This document shows, piece by piece, positions 36,191-48,500 of a DNA stretch of 64,000 nucleotides. The DNA is from Acanthaster planci (lineage: Eukaryota; Echinodermata; Asteroidea; Valvatida; Acanthasteridae): the NCBI RefSeq assembly GCF_001949145.1, contig NW_019091535.1, positions 62,001 to 126,000 on the forward strand, given 5' to 3'. Position numbers and translations under genes: made by a program. The notes under the pieces are model-generated. The model saw nothing but the letters and a program-made list of their open reading frames with translations, was not told the origin of the DNA and did no database searches. Numbering within the stretch: position 1 is the stretch's first letter; the number at the start of each line of letters is the position of its first letter.

Positions 36191-39004
36191 AAACTCTTTT
36201 AAAGTTTTGCGTCAAAGTGTTTGCACCAGATGGCTCGATTTCAAAACTTCTCTCAACAACAAGGAGAATTCAGTATATTTTTCGACTGATGTATTTCAAA
36301 GCCCCTAAGAAATAACTTTAAAGGAATATGAGCCTTAAAAAAACACAAAATTGACGGAAAATGATCCGAAAGATTTGGCTCTCTTCATTCTCTTAACGCT
36401 TATAATCACTCATGCAAGTCACTGTATAATCACTATACAAGTGTACATATCTACTAGTTCTCATACCTTTAAAAAAAAAACAGAAAGTAATCTTTTAAGT
36501 TTGGCTGCATTAAAAATCTATAATGCGTACAATATGTTCGTTGCAAACGTCATATACGACAGAATTTTGATGACATCCGAGAATTTTGACGGGAAATGCA
36601 TGACGTTCGACAATGCCGAAAACGCTGTCACATGTTGTGCTCGACAATTCCACGCTCGATGTTCATTTTACCATTATATCCCCAGTCGAAATAAAATCAA
36701 AATTAGCAAATCTGATCATAAAATTTTCATCATGAATCGTATTTTATGTCTCAGGCGATTTTTATTTTATTTTTTTCTTTTTGGCGAACGAACGTCATTC
36801 AGTTTGACAAACTTTGGTAGGAAGAGAAAAAACCCCGAGAGTCGCAATAGACCGATGTTCAATGTAAGTGTAGACTGTACGTACATAATAGCTTACCATT
36901 AAACTTTGTCTTAGCTTGGAGTGCTACTGAAAGAAGTGCTATCCAGTTTTTATGTCTGGAGTTGTATGTACATGTACATGACAAAGTGCAGATTCCAAAG
37001 AGAAAGGGATCTGGTTCTTCAGATTTCCCAAGTGCAGAAAGCAGCGAATCGAATGGGTACAGTACCGGTACGTGTCCATTGAACATCAGTCCTTTTTTAA
37101 CAAAAAAAGTTGGCTCCAAGAACACTAACAATGTAGCTTATACTCTTATGATGGAAGGGGGGCCATACTTAGAAACGGCGATCTCATGCGCACAGGAAAT
37201 ATTACGAAATTACGATTATGAAGTTTTTTTACAGAGCACAAAAAATTCCACTTAAATTAGAACCTAATAGCAAAAACGATTTAATGGGATTTTCTGAAGA
37301 AAAAAATGAACAAAGGCAGAAAACCCGAGAGAAAATGAAGGCCATTTGTGCGCATGCGTGCATAATTATGCATTTATTGGTACATGGAAAATAGTCCAGG
37401 GCCGTTTTCAAATACTCAATTCGGCTCCGTCGCAGGCTGTGTTCACTTTTTTTTTTTACTATCTGATTTTGAAGCTGTAAACGCACTAATTAGTCTAATA
37501 GTGCCACAGAACATCAAATATGATGCAAGAGAACCAAAAATTACAGTAATCCAGTTTAATGTAAACGCTTCAGGCCCACAATCGGGGATTGATTTCGGGG
37601 ACGAACCTGAGACGGAGATGAAGTTGAGCATTGGAAAACGGCCCATTTTCCTTGGAGGGGCTCGTGAATATCAAATGAAAATGAGGGCGCACTATCTGGG
37701 CTAATGTCAAAGGTCGAACAGTCCACCATGCAGCGAAACGTTTCTGCAATGCTTGTGCGATATTGACTGACGCCGCAAAATTGCCATGATTGGTGTTTTG
37801 GACCGCGGTTTTCGGAAACCTACTTGAAAAAATGTGATCATTCTAGTCGTAAAAGAATTATATTTTGGAGTGCTTGTTTGCATCTTTTTAAAAGCTTGTG
37901 TTATACATCGATTTCAATTTTACTCGCTGTTTGTGTGTGTGTTTTTCAGTCGATTTTTTTAACAGAATCGAATGACGTTCGCGACCGTCGACCTTGAGAC
38001 CCAATATTTGTGAGAGACATTTTTTTAATTTCGTGGTTATGATTTAATATGTGTAAATATTATCACCTTTCACCACATACAAATCTTTGTAAAATAACAA
38101 CGGACATTATTACTTCCCGGTAACTTTTATTTGGCTATGGGATTTCAACAGGTTGTTCACGTCAGGAATGCTGGGGTTTGAGACAATTGATCAACTCCGA
38201 CTGATTAAGTTGAAAGATAGGCAAGGTCATCGGTGTTCCAGATATCAGTCATGATTTCCCTCATTTCTTCTGACATTGGGAATTAAAGTCACTGCTGTTC
38301 ACCTCAGAAAAACTGAACCCTCAAAGTTGAACATTATTCCGTATTTCGAGGAATCTGCCATGTGAATGCTTCCTCCGCTGAAACTTCAAAGTTTTTGAAG
38401 CGAATGAAGTAGCTGCCATCATTTTTCACAATTGATTTTTCACCATGAGCTTGGCATGTCGGCAAAAAATTCCCCTAATTGATGTTCTCCTGGTAAAAAG
38501 TACAGTGGCCAATGCACGCCAAAAGTCATTGTACATAACATAGGAACTCTGCACCCTCTTCATCCCCCTCCCCGCATATCACGGTGAACTCCAATTTTTG
38601 CGAAGGGAATTGATACATTAATGGCTGTCGACCTACAGTAAAGTGAATAAATTTAAATCATTTAAGGGCAAAACCCGTCATTAAAGTACTTCTTGAAATT
38701 TAAACCATTTCTAAGTTCCTCCAAACTGTTACTGTGCGATCGGTATTTCAATACAACAGGGTATGTTTCCCCAGCTGGCCAAAATAAGAGCGCTTCCTCA
38801 CGGTGCTCCAACAAACTCTACCTGTTGGCCTACGCCAGTCTTCTGTTATCCCAGAGTTAAAGTGCACCCCCAAGCGGCAAAAGAAGGACAGGTGGTTGTA
38901 AGTTTTCCAAGCGGCTTATTATATTGCACGCATTCTGCGTGTACGCAAAGACCATATAAAATTCGTTCCACTTACTCAGCGTGCTTCGCGTCAAACACGT
39001 CATT

Positions 39005-39321
39005 GGGTGCGTTCGATTAGCTTCCCTGAACACACCAGTTTTACACTCAAGGGAAGCCTCAAAATGAGGCTTATCGAACGCTACAGTGTGTTTTCAAAGG
39101 CATTCTGGGAAAAAGGTCAAGTCCCCGCCTCGTTCCATCACGTACGTCCATGCTCGAACAGTCCATCCGTGACGTCATTACACTCGGGCAGCCTCCAGAG
39201 ACCCGCTCGCCAGCTGGGGTAGTGGTGGCTGACACCAGGGCAGGCACGAACATCACGTGATGGCTAAACGAACGCTCTCGTGTAAGTTTGACTTATACGT
39301 GTAAGCTAATCGAACGCACCC
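39005..39321. mobile_element. 317-bp non-autonomous DNA transposon with perfect 19-bp inverted ends and ATT target duplication
   Basis: Begins GGGTGCGTTCGATTAGCTT (39005-39023) and ends with its exact reverse complement (39303-39321). ATT flanks both sides (39002-39004 and 39322-39324). There is no transposase frame inside, so it would need a helper. A 3-bp target duplication and G-rich ends recall PIF/Harbinger-type elements; this is inference. It also holds a partial internal copy of the end motif (CTTATCGAACGCT, 39069-39081). Confidence 0.88.
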
Positions 39322-39845
39322 ATTGATCTCGATTATAAACGCGCGCTTATGCGGTGAGTAAAAAAAAGAAACGCCCTCTTTTGTTCAGCTGGGAGCGGAT
39401 AACAAGTCAAGAAATCAACATCGTCGACATCGGACCACAGATCAACTGCTGATCAACAATGGCATACAAAAGTTTAAAACAATAGCAAAAACAGAACACG
39501 GGGTTGGCTAATGCAATGTCCACACATTTCATTACCGGGTATTATCGAAGGGGGATATCCATGCCCCTTTTCCCAGCTACGCTATCATTCATAATGTATG
39601 AAGCGATGCCTCAATCGGTTCATACCTGTTCATACCTCAACGGTGTCAGCCTGATTAATGTCGTAGGATATTTAACTTGTACAATACCATGGGCTAGATC
39701 GCGCAAGGCATGGTGGGAACCAACATGGCGCGACAAGAACGTGTCCATGGGAACGAGGTTGAGGCCTGGCTCGGCCCTCCCCCTCTAGCTTTATGGTCCC
39801 TAATTTTTATGATCTCTATTATGGGATAATACAGATCTGCAATCT

Positions 39846-39885
39846 AGAGCCGTATACGTGTATGTACATGTATATATACGGCTCT
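39846..39885. repeat. Short perfect-stem hairpin
   Basis: AGAGCCGTATA and its complement TATACGGCTCT enclose an imperfectly palindromic ACATGTACA-type loop. Confidence 0.75.
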
Positions 39886-42160
39886 GGCAACGACACAAAG
39901 CGCGCCTAAAGCATCATGAGGCCCATAAAGCAGTGATTCTCTATTAAAAATCCCATACAGAGACGTGCATCAGATGTTTAGAGTATAACAGATGTCTACA
40001 TTTGCAGTCAAATTGATAAGATATAGAGTTTTATTCCCACTTACCTGTTTGCCTTGGGCTTGGTGACATCCGCGTCCATGACGTCCGGAACCCGGGGGAC
40101 CTAACTGGATAAGAGGACATCTTCGCAGATCGACAACGTACAAAACTTTTTACCAAGATTTCTCCGTGGATGGCAGATAAAGTGGATATAAAAATGAGCC
40201 TATGTGGTTGAAGCAGGGTATATCACAACTGCATTGGCACCCCTGTTTACGGAAGCGGATACACTGGATCTTTTCTCGGCGGACAAGAGTGATTAGGGCA
40301 TATTATCTGAGACCTTCGGTGATGACTGTACCGTCAAGTTTTCTTGTTGGGCATGCGGTTTCTCTCGTTGCCAGAAAGACCTTCAGTCCTAAGACTCCCA
40401 TATGTGATCATCGATGCTAGATCTTTGTCACAAGATTCCTGCATTTCCTGATGATCATCCTCTTATATTTCCCCATACCTATACATTTCCATGCCTCTAG
40501 AAACAGAAGGCCGAGGAAAAGACTCCGGTGCCTAATGCTCTCGTTTGATCACTGATTTTTCCCTGAAATTTGGATGTGTTTTTAGAATAGTTGAGCCAAT
40601 CCCTCACGTCACTACGACCAACTTAGAGACACGAAGAAAGTTGCACATGGACGAGTCGCCTCACTGGAGTGTTAGCCGTCAGCATGCACATTACTCCCAC
40701 TCTAAGTGTTCCCCGTCCTTGCCAGGTTCCCAGGTCCGTAAGAAGCTTATTCGACCAGCAGGTGATGTACACCATGAACAGTAGTCATGTAGGCGAGCCG
40801 AAGGAGCGTAGAATGCAGGAGATTTGGAACATTACTACAACTGGATCAAGAGTTAAGTCCGTCAAAAGGATATAGGCTGAAATCTTGTACCTGTGTCCCG
40901 CTAGGCGCTGAGACCACCGGAAATTACCGACAGATCAAAGATAACCGTGGAGGGCAGGTCAGCAGTCGTAGGCGAGAAGCTCCGGGGACCGTCACACCCT
41001 TTTCTCACGGTCAGCCTTTCCTGTTTCGAACAAGCAGTCCACGTCATGAGCCCTACTCTGTGGGCCACTACAAAAGAAATGGTGTACTGTGCGTGTGTGA
41101 TTATGCTCACCAGGCATTGACAGTAAACAGCCGGGAGGCGTGACTACGCGAAGATATCATATCAGGCCTGGACGGCTGATCGTCAACATCACCCGACATG
41201 ACATCCTCCTTTGGCTCTTCAGTGCTTGCCCACTCAGCTGGACCAATTGTACATGTGTAACACCCCAACCAGGCACTCCAGAATGTTAACTATAGCAGGG
41301 AAGTGACTCCAATTGCCACCCGGTTCAACACCCCCGCCGTACCCACTCCCACTCACAATGCCCCACAGTGTCGGGATGGATGAGAGGACGGGTGATTTGC
41401 CCAAGAAGCCGTGAAATACGGGGACAAAGGAGGAGAAGAGGAAGACCGAGCCGAGATTGAAAACTGTCGCCAAGCCGCCGCGCATATGAAGAGACAATTA
41501 TTGTCCCGCAGTATCCCCGTGTTCATGGCAATAGCTCTCTCAATAGCTATACCCTGAGCAGGGACGAGGGACTCATCGTGCGGCTCGACATCATGCATCG
41601 TGGGGTTAATGAGTAAAATGGCGTTGGCACACAAGACACCGCTATTCTCCTTAAATTAAACATGTGCACGTGCTTCATTAACATTAAACAGGCATCCCGC
41701 TTTCTGCCCCGAAGATTTCATGTCAATAGTGCGCCAATTTATCTTCCAATATAGTTTCCGATTCATGATTTTCAGACATTGCGTATATTGCAGTGCGCGT
41801 AATATTTGGCACACATTTTATCAAGATTTTGACATGAAAAATTGCGGCATCTATTGCAGCGGATGGGTCCTTTTTCAGAACACCTAGGCAGCTATACTTG
41901 TTATTATTGCCAGAACCTCAATCCTCAACGAGGATTGTGTCTGTAGAACAAATTCATCCGAATATCACAGCCATTAATATTAAGAAGGGCCCAATGGCAA
42001 ATTGAACAGGTAAGGGTAGAACCCACGTTGAATTTGAGGACCTTCGATAGCTATAAAACAGTGTCATCTAACCAAAAGAGCACCCTACGTGAAAGGTACG
42101 GTAATGCTTTTTCTTACCCGTGGCAATATTCAGGAGTGAGAAGATTGTTTGATATCTTTT

Positions 42161-42189
42161 GATTTGTCTGATTATTAGTCAGACAAATC
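42161..42189. repeat. Short hairpin GATTTGTCTGA / TCAGACAAATC
   Basis: An 11-bp perfect stem with a 7-base loop in the septin-WSB spacer. The position, not next to a transcript end, argues against a terminator role. Confidence 0.75.
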
Positions 42190-44127
42190 AGTGCAAGGAG
42201 AGAATCCGGCGGGCTTTGAGCGCTGACATGCAGGGAAGGGGGAAGGAGAGGGCGCTTACCTCCCCCATCTTCCTTCGGGGGAAACATTAAATTTAGAAAA
42301 GGAGAAAAGTAAAGAAAACGCGAAAGAAGAGTGGAAAAGAGGAAAGTTGATGAAGATCACCAATTTGCTTGTAGATTTCTCAGAGTTGACTTCCGTCCTA
42401 AATGGTTTGTCAGCTTCTTAGAGTTGATTTTTTCTATTCCAGAAAACTCTTGGCAACGCCCATGGGTTTATTCCTTCGGTCTGCTCACATTCACAAACCG
42501 TAACTTCGCCAAGTGCATGTCACAGATTATGAGCCCCATTCGCAGCCCAAAAACCTTTTGTTGGAGATTTCCAATTATTCTCAGTGTTGCAAACTTGCTA
42601 GGGCCTCCATAAAGCGGAGGAAGGCTAATTATTCAATTTTTGAAAGCCCCACCAGGGTGTTTGATAGCTCTTTTGTCGACTATCCTATAAGCCGGGGGAT
42701 TGTGCTCAGGTCATTTCGACGAGAAAACTGAGTGAGTAAAGCCCTTTAAAGCCCAAAGGTAAACACGGAAAGTGGCATTGTCAGGCAAATCAGTCGGACA
42801 AGTTGGTCTTGGAAAGGGCACGATGCCAAATAGTAGACGGGGAACCACCCACGGTGGACCATTTGGTCTCTGTTTAAATATACGGGAAGGGGGCATGGAT
42901 TTAGTGGCTTACATAATTACAAGAGTGAGAAAAGGGGTTATAACTGATATTCTGTGTTTATGAATAAACTCTTGTGGGAGGCTTTATACACTGGTTGACG
43001 GCACAATGCAAAAAGCTGAGCACAGTAACTGCGCAAGAAAACTGTGGCTACAGAGGGCGCCAAATACAAGTGACCACGCTTGACTGGTGACCGGGCCAGT
43101 TTTCAACTTTCGGCTTCACTCTCCATTTCGGATTCATCTCGGACTATAAATTTTGAATGCGTGCTCTATCTCGGAGCAAATTAGACGATTTGATGTCGCT
43201 CAGAGCAGACCTTCACACTGCATTGAGCCAGTTGGTCTTAACTACAGAGACTGAATTCCTCAAGCGAGGGTACAACGCACAAAGCCGAGGTTTGAAAAGA
43301 ATAAAAAATCCACCTGTAGCTCTTCAGGTGATTGTTTTTGTCTTGGGTCATAAGAAGTTTTGAGAGGCTAACCAGACCGCTCTGGGATTTCAAAAGAACA
43401 TGTGTAACCGTGAATGATGACGCAGCCCGGTTGTTAGTTATGATGAAATTACCTATACAATTCACCTGTTCCTCCTCTTTGGGAGGAAAGGCTTCTCTTC
43501 CCGCTTGTAGCAAACTCCATATACACGTGACCAGTAAAACATTGACCAATGGTGAAATTCATTAAAAACTAAAATCTTTTTTTTCCTATTAAACAGAGTC
43601 AAGACAATTTTGACGCAAGAGGGCGATATACAAAATTATTGGGCAAAAGACCCTTAATGCTATGGGTACACACCAGTAAATAAGCTGCCATGGGCAACAG
43701 TGATAAATATCCCCACTTAAAAAAATCAGGAAAAATACAAGTTTCACAGGTGTTCAGGACACATACCAAATTAAAGTACACTTCCTCATCTTTCATTTTC
43801 CTGTCAAATCTTAGTGGCTTAACTCATGACTTTTGAAGATATTTCTCTCCAGAGAGAATCACCCCCCCAAAAAAGTCATGTGGCCCATTGCCAGTTTGAA
43901 AATTGATGCCTGCACTCCTTTGCAAAATAGCGCAATTTGGAGGGCCCGTTTTGTCCGATACTTACAATAATACAAGCTGGTAGTCCTGCCCCTGGAAACT
44001 ACCCAGTCCACGTTCCACGAAATGCTCTAATAGCAGAGAACATCACCGCTACAAATCGTGATTCCGTCCGTGCAGGCAATTTTGGACCTATTTACTTGCC
44101 TGCAACCGTTATGCCAAAAGAGGGTAA

Positions 44128-44237
44128 TGCGCGGCTGCCGTCTTGTAGGTCGGTGCTTTTGTTCCACAGGGTATACACAGAGGAGGTTTCCCTGTGGAAC
44201 GAAAGAATTGCACTGCATACAAGATGGCTACCGTGCA
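44128..44237. repeat. 110-bp imperfect foldback element
   Basis: The left arm (GCCGTCTTGTAGGTCGGTGC ... GTTCCACAGGG) pairs with the right arm (CCCTGTGGAACGAAAG ... TACAAGATGGC). The inner 11 bp are perfect. Could be a MITE or transcribed hairpin; open frames across it are by-products of the palindrome. Confidence 0.75.
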
Positions 44238-45531
44238 AAGCCTCTATAGATGTACGTGAATATAGTTCATGGTCCCTCATCAGAAGTACCCATGCTTGTT
44301 TCCTTGAAGTTCCCCAAACTGTTAGCCAAATAGATGCAAATCTGGAAGAGTTCTGAAAATAAATCACCAGCTCATCTCTGCAAATGCACATACAAAAGTC
44401 GACATTTACAACCACGCCCTTTTTGCCTCTTTTTTTTAAGGAAACAGTGTGCTGTTGCCTACAATTTACAACGATTTCCCACTTTTCCTCATAATGCTTT
44501 GGCATCGTAGTCGCGCAAACCCACCGCCCTGTATATAAATATTTTATTTGGTTCATTAAGGACATCATTAGCCTTGCTGTAACATTTCTATTGCTTGTTA
44601 TAATAAGGTTTCTTCACGAGTACTTGTCATTACGGAAATTTTGGTTTGGTTTTGATATATTTATTTATCATATACATATAGAAGCACCAAAACCCTAAAA
44701 AAAAAGGACACCATTTGATTTTTCTCCCCCAACGTCATGCTGAATGATCCCGAAGCCAAATTCTTTTTTGAATTTGCCTCCCCCATTCATTTTTTTCTGA
44801 GCACATCATCATTTAGGTGGAGAAATCCTTTCAACTACACAGTCTACACATATCTGCAAGTCATTCATCGGCAACATAAACTGCGTACCAAAGATCGTAC
44901 AGCGCGGCTGCTGATGGTTTTATGTACATTTACTGTACAACAAAGAAAGGCCCCTGTTGTGTACGTGCAGCTCGTCACGCGAGTGACGTGCACACGTACG
45001 TACACGTGAGATACAGAAACGCGTCGTGATTCATTAGACCGTTTCAAACTGTGAAACCGCACTGCCTCTTCAAACTGCGCAGACGCCAACAAATATCACT
45101 AGTATGCAAATCCAGGCTAAAGCATACCAGAATGGCAGTTGATACATGTACCTGGAAGAGTGGTTTCTAAATTCTAGTTAGACACAACGTCATAAGGAGA
45201 TACGCTGGAATAGGAGCTCGTCGATCATCGTTGGAAAAATTCGCTCGTAGGCTAGGCCTGACAGATCTCGATCCCAACGTTAAAAGACACGCATGCGTAC
45301 GCGTGGCCGTGGGTATGTGTCGTCAGAGCCACAGCCCACGACGAGCCTCCACCGTGCACAGGAACAGACTTCGCTCGATCGCCATGTTGTCGTCCGTACA
45401 GTTGCATGATCAATTTGGATCCAAGTAGCTTGAGACAACTTGGAAGGTGTCTGCTATATTACTTAGAACACACCAGTCTCGTACTTGGAGTGACCTACAT
45501 TAATCCTTCATTGGCTGCTTCAAGAATTAGT

Positions 45532-45568
45532 ATGAGCAGTTTTCAGTTTTCCACGCCGGAAAACATTG
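45532..45568 (+). CDS. WSB1: WSB exon 1: start codon
   Basis: Encodes 12 residues (MSSFQFSTPENI) plus one G before donor gtaggc at 45569. The G makes Ala with the CC that opens exon 2. Support is phase match and N-terminal resemblance; transcript data would settle it. Confidence 0.65.
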
Positions 45569-48500
45569 GTAGGCTACGTGACGGTGATACTTCTTTAGCC
45601 TACATGTAGGCCCTATTCATATTTCAGTATTTGATTCAGAACCTGAGATAAGGATGTCTGTGAACTGTTAGTCACATGTGTTTGTCATGTAAATTGTATG
45701 TCGTATTTTGGGGGCAGTGCTTTCAAGTAAGGTATTCAAGTTCACGTTTAGGTAGGAATGGTAAGCCTAGGTAGGCCTGCTAGTACATTAGGCCTAGGAC
45801 CTACCATGCCTATCCCTACATCATACATGGAGGCCTAGGCCATGTCAGTACAGTGTGTAGGCTATTCCTGTATTAATCTGGAATCAGGTTAGCCCCACTA
45901 GTGTGGCACGGACTCTCACTCCCGATCCATCCTTGGCCCCACATCCGTATACGCAATTTTGTGTCAGCGTATTGAACATTTCGGCGCACCCACTTATCGT
46001 GGGCGCAATTTCTTTTGCACATGAACATGATTCTTGACCTTTCCACTTTCTAAAAACCATTTATTGAATTATTTCACTCACATTATTCCGGTATTTTCCA
46101 GTCTTTTTGCCTTTGTCCATTCAATCTAACCGGCACGCTCTCTCAGTCGCCATCTTTAAAATAAGGTCGTTGAGTATCACGTCACTTGACCCTTCATCGT
46201 CTTGATGGCTGTTCCATGTCAAGACATCTGAACTGCTGCCAGAGTTTTGGAAGAGCCCATTGGTTCATGTAGTATCTTATCGCTCAGTCTGCTGCCAAAG
46301 TTTTGGAAGAGCCAATTGGTTCATGTAGTATCTTATCGCTCAGTCTGTGTATTACATATGTCTTGACATGGAACAGCCGTTGCAGGCCGGCGTCACATTG
46401 ACGTACCGTACCCAAGCTCCATGTGCCACGCTTTACATGCAGCACACATGTCATGCGCAAAACGGACCTTACGAAGTCGTGCGAAACGTAGAATCAATGA
46501 CAACCTCTTACATATGACTGTGATGACTGTTGCTTGTTGTTCATGTATTCACAGAAATTTTATCACGGTGTGCAATTTTCATGGCAATATCTGTGGTAGC
46601 ACAAATTTCAAAATTTGCACAATTTCAAAGATTGGGCTCAACCGTGCCAGACAAAAGATTTGTCAGAGTGAAATTTTGAAGTACCTAAAAACATTCTCTG
46701 CACATGTTCAGATGCTATGCTGACACCACAGCAAAAGCATCTTGAACCATGAACTGGTCAAATATCCACTGTTTTTCAATGTACATTTAGGATCCTGCTT
46801 CTATTGGAAAAATTGCTAAATGCTGCTCTGCTTCCCTGCTATTGGAATAGAGTTCCATCTAGTCACCACCTTAGACCTCATACACAATATCTATCAGCCA
46901 TGACAGAAAAAGTCAGTCATTTCAGAGAAAACTTCAAATATTTTTTACTCCTTAATTAGTTTTGAGCCTTGCTCTATATTATTTGATTATTTTTATTCAT
47001 ATTATAAGGAAAATAAGTGGTGGCTGGATATATATGGAACTCTTTCTGGCAACAGAATAGATGTCATTTCGTTTTATTTTGTTTAGGTTTTGATATTTCA
47101 AATTTTATAAATTCATTGAAGATATGGTGCAGAAATAATTATTTGGAATGTCAAAAGGCTTTCTGGACTTAATTTGAAAACAAATTAATCAAAATGGGCA
47201 AACTTTAAGGAAAATTATTTCTATTAGGATAAATACAGTAACCTTTTTAGAGTACATGTACCTGTAGAATACAAGATCTCAAGATTAATGCAAAACTTTT
47301 TAAGAATCGGTAGACTACAGGGTGTTATTTTCATGTGCCCTTCCTTGGAAATAAAAGACTGGATCCTTTGTTTCATGCTGGTTTCTATTAGGACACATGG
47401 GTTTTTTAGTTTTGAAATTTTTTTTTTTTTTTTGCCAAGAAAATTGTCAACAGTGGCCCCCTTCTTTGGCTGGTTGGTTGACTAATTAGTAATGTGTTCC
47501 TGAGGTTTTTATAGAAAATCTTTCATCCAACTCTACATTTATCCCTTGACAGGATTCAGATGTACTCAAGGACAGAATGGGTCCAATCTGGGCTTGACAA
47601 AATGAATTTTGCTCATTTTTTTAAATTTTGGATATACATCATACATTAATTACAGTTGTTTTCAACACCTGCAGTACGGTGTATTTTGTAATAGAACCCA
47701 GATGTTTCAAAAATGAAAACAATGTGTTTTGGAGGAGAAAATGATTGATTTTTTTGTTTGTTTTGTCTTGCATATTGTAGACTATTAATGTAGACATTCA
47801 AATTCTGTGCGTGTCCCCTTCGAAAATGAGGTTCTGGGTTCGTGATGTGGTTTCTTGTATTGCACAGTACAACAACATTCAGAGAATGCAATGTACATAC
47901 ATACATATACTGTACATTTACATGCAAAGCAGTACTGTACGCATATTTGCAGCTCAGTCCTGGAGATACATGTATGAGATTATGTGCATGGTTAATTGTG
48001 AAAATGTGTGACCCTGGGTTGAAATTAATGCATAAAATATATGAGCAGCGTTGCATGTCAAATGGCCATGACACATCCCAAGATGGACACCTGAGGATAG
48101 AAGAAAAAACACAGCCCAAATGTCTGTCCAAAAACAAAACTATTGAGTGTGGCATTTATATCAAACAACAAAACTGAGGATCTACTGTACATGTATTTGG
48201 AATGATCAATTTACATGTCCGTAAACTTGCTGAGACACTGAGAAAGAGGGTGCTCATTCTTGTTAGGGCAATGGAATATGTCAAATACATAAATACGTGT
48301 ACGGTAGTTATGCCATATTTGGAGATTGCATGTCCAGACCACAACAGCATACATTTACATGAGTACTACAAAAGTGAAATCAATGCATGCACTGTACATG
48401 CACACGTATATCATCAAACATGTAGGGTGCATCTATGCATGAAATAGTATTTTTCACAAAGAAACCCACTGGGTAAATTATGACTTTTGAATTATTCAAC

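Larger units (their letters stand above)
34648..45531. other. Divergent spacer between septin (-) and WSB (+)
   Basis: About 10.9 kb carrying both promoters. CpG-bearing sequence lies next to both gene starts (34660-34800 and about 44940-45400). It contains the transposable element at 39005-39321, hairpins at 39846-39885, 42161-42189 and 44128-44237, a 15-bp tandem repeat at 36161-36190, and a possible orphan exon at 40045-40100. No full gene was recognised. Confidence 0.6.

Noticed and set aside
36351-36902. 183-residue plus-strand open frame in the septin-WSB spacer
   Set aside because: AT-driven codon use, no recognisable domain, no splice or start context; most likely a chance frame.
41234-41634. 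Minus-strand frames with protein-like segments (HDESLVPAQGIAIERAIAMN; NLGSVFLFSSFVPVF)
   Set aside because: Looks faintly like a decayed or frameshifted membrane-protein copy, but I cannot name a family and the frames do not join; a protein search of all three minus frames would decide.
42161-42189. Stem-loop as a transcription terminator
   Set aside because: Intrinsic terminators of this type are bacterial; here it is a eukaryotic spacer with no adjacent transcript end.
44092-44568. 158-residue minus-strand and overlapping plus-strand frames
   Set aside because: They cross the foldback at 44128-44237, so the palindrome yields open frames on both strands; no domain seen.
47646-48155. 169-residue minus-strand open frame in WSB intron 1
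   Set aside because: No family resemblance; sits in ACATGT-rich intron sequence where stops are thinned by the repeat.
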